The notes under the pieces were generated by a model. It saw nothing but the letters and a program-made list of their open reading frames with translations, did no database searches and was not told the DNA's origin. Positions 13,641-14,684 of a stretch of DNA of 14,684 nucleotides are shown here, piece by piece. The stretch is taken from assembly GCA_964626275.1 (NCBI GenBank), contig CAZVCZ010000036.1:1-14684 (forward strand). The letters are read 5' to 3'. The translations under genes and the position numbers were made by a program. Every line of letters begins with the position of its first letter. Position 1 is the first letter of the stretch. Source of the stretch: M55B157 sp964626275 (lineage in GTDB: Bacteria; Actinomycetota; Actinomycetes; S36-B12).

Positions 13641-14569
13641 GCCGAGGCACTATCGAGTAGGGCGAGATCATCGGCGCTGAGGCGCAAAGTCGCGCCCTTC
13701 ATGAGATCGTCAAGTTGATAGGGTCGCGAGGCGCTTGCGATGGGTGCGGCCACGGTTGGTTGGTGCACAAGCCATGCGATGGCAACCGAGGTCAACGAAA
13801 CCTCATGGCGAGATGCGACGAGATCCATGGCGGAGAGCACCCTGAGGCCTCGGTCGTTCAAGTACGTCATCGCTTTCTCCGAGCGATCACCGTGCTCAAG
13901 ACTCGGGTCCCGATATTTTCCGGTCAGGAATCCACTCGCCAGCGCGTAGTAGGGGAGGCAGGAGATGCCTTCCGCTATGCACAGATCCTGGACAACTCCC
14001 TCGTATTCATCCCTCACCATGAGGTTGTAGTGCGGCTGCAGGGCGACGAATCGCGGCCATCCGTGTGCGTCGCTGATCGAAAGTGCCTCCGAGAGGCGCA
14101 CAGCGGAATAGTTGGATGCCGCGATGTAGCGAACCTTTCCTGCTTCCACGAGCTCCGCCAACGCACCAAGGGTGTCCTCGAGCGGGACGTCGGGATCATC
14201 GGCATGGCAGTAATAGAGATCGATGTAATCGATGTTCAACCGCTTGAGTGATCCATCGCAAGCCTTGCGGATCGTGTCCGGCGCAAGGCCCAGAAGATCG
14301 GGCTTCTTGCCGACCTTGGTAGCGATGATGAGATCGTCGCGTCGACCGCGCTGGGCGATCCATCGGCCCATGATCGTCTCGGACTCCCCACCGACATGCC
14401 CGGGCACCCAGCGGGAATAGCCGTCGGCGGTGTCGATGAAGTTTCCGCCCAAGTCGACGAAGCGGTCGAGGATCGCGAAGGACGTGGACTCATCCGCGGT
14501 CCAACCGAAAACGTTCCCGCCGAGGTTGAGGGGGAACACATCAAGGTCGGAGCTGCCGATGCGAACCAT
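13637..14569 (-). CDS. Aldo/keto reductase family oxidoreductase
   Basis: A 310-residue NAD(P)H-dependent oxidoreductase with the TIM-barrel AKR fold. The catalytic tetrad is visible: D46 and Y51 in NFIDTADGYS, K85 in IIATKVG, and H122 in DLYYCHADDP. Further family landmarks are ASNYSA at about 150-155, the LQPHYNLM segment at about 177-184, and the cofactor-loop region near PIASASRPYQLDD at about 275-287. The length is normal. It probably reduces small carbonyls; the physiological substrate is unknown. It heads a three-gene coupled unit with the racemase and the methyltransferase. On the minus strand TAGGGT (14581-14576) lies 6 bases before the ATG, a possible -10 for a leaderless message, although GGGTGGGG could also serve as a weak ribosome site. 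Confidence 0.92.
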   Translation of the reverse strand: MVRIGSSDLDVFPLNLGGNVFGWTADESTSFAILDRFVDLGGNFIDTADGYSRWVPGHVGGESETIMGRWIAQRGRRDDLIIATKVGKKPDLLGLAPDTIRKACDGSLKRLNIDYIDLYYCHADDPDVPLEDTLGALAELVEAGKVRYIAASNYSAVRLSEALSISDAHGWPRFVALQPHYNLMVRDEYEGVVQDLCIAEGISCLPYYALASGFLTGKYRDPSLEHGDRSEKAMTYLNDRGLRVLSAMDLVASRHEVSLTSVAIAWLVHQPTVAAPIASASRPYQLDDLMKGATLRLSADDLALLDSASA

Positions 14570-14590
14570 GACCCCACCCTATGCGGCGGG

Positions 14591-14617
14591 TTAGCGCCGA
14601 GTAGTGCGTGCTAGCCT
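14591..14617 (+). promoter_or_regulatory. Possible tRNA-Leu promoter
   Basis: TAGCCT at 14612-14617 matches TANNNT and ends 10 bases before the mature tRNA 5' end, as expected for a short pre-tRNA leader. The -35 candidate (TTAGCG at 14591-14596, 15-base spacing) is weak. Confidence 0.3.
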
Positions 14618-14627
14618 GCTGCGGCGC

Positions 14628-14684
14628 GCGCGAGTGGCGGAATAGGCAGACGCGCACGGTTCAGGTCCGTGTGCCCGAAAGGGC
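14628..14684 (+). tRNA. tRNA-Leu(CAG), 5' part, cut by the window end
   Basis: The 5' acceptor strand is GCGCGAG (14628-14634), followed by T8-G9 and a D arm with GCGG, AATAGGCAGA and CGC. The anticodon stem-loop is CACGG-TTCAGGT-CCGTG with anticodon CAG at 14662-14664. The start of a long variable arm, GCCC-GAAA-GGGC, marks it as a class II tRNA as expected for leucine. The T arm and 3' acceptor strand lie beyond the window, so acceptor pairing cannot be checked. Confidence 0.93.

Noticed and set aside
1..14684. CRISPR arrays, insertion sequences, integrases, prophage or toxin-antitoxin genes
   Set aside because: No spaced direct repeats, transposase or integrase motifs, or small paired genes were seen on either strand. 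The only repeat array is the coding Thr-Pro tract of pknB.

Overview
This is a GC-rich window from an actinobacterium, most likely a draft or metagenome scaffold because it carries a 10-base run of N. The assignment rests on gene content and order: the FHA-PP2C-RodA-PBP-PASTA kinase cluster, an Ssd-TadA-TadB-TadC locus with a divergent HAD-IB phosphatase, many 4-base ATGA/GTGA gene overlaps, GTG starts, and promoters with TANNNT -10 boxes 6-8 bases before the start codon (leaderless mRNAs). I cannot name the genus.

Layout. Positions 1-3100 (minus) hold the upstream end of a tight-adherence (Flp pilus) operon: a CpaE/Ssd-like ATPase-fold protein, the TadA/CpaF motor ATPase, TadB and the start of TadC, all joined by 4-base overlaps. 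Divergent from it at 3185-3976 (plus) is a HAD-IB phosphatase with a C-terminal membrane anchor. Positions 3989-11186 (minus) hold the cell-wall growth and signalling operon in the order fhaA, fhaB, pstP, rodA, pbpA, pknB. It encodes two FHA phosphothreonine readers, a membrane PP2C phosphatase, the SEDS glycan polymerase, its partner transpeptidase and one PASTA-domain Ser/Thr kinase. The pknB reading frame is interrupted by the N run. The two halves can be rejoined in frame if the gap is 11 bases, not 10. No separate pknA is present.

Positions 11244-12388 (plus) hold a small arsenic module: an AqpS-like aquaporin whose usual selectivity-filter arginine is a valine, then a three-cysteine ArsC. 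It is driven by an AT-rich promoter with two phased ATCGAT boxes between -35 and -10. No ArsR and no efflux pump are in view. Positions 12385-14569 (minus) hold a three-gene unit encoding an aldo/keto reductase, an Asp/Glu-type racemase and a small ICMT-like membrane methyltransferase. The window ends inside a tRNA-Leu(CAG) gene at 14628. From memory, in Mycobacterium tuberculosis a tRNA-Leu lies directly beyond fhaA, so the arsenic and AKR blocks look like an accessory insertion between two conserved neighbours.

The genes largely belong to known families. The most noteworthy points are the repaired pknB gap, the structured pbpA-pknB junction with thi-box-like and anti-Shine-Dalgarno elements, the pump-less aquaporin-ArsC module with its promoter, and the joining of the tad and pknB loci. 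I did not find a convincing wholly new system. No gene-free stretch exceeds 300 bases; the largest gaps are about 60-95 bases.
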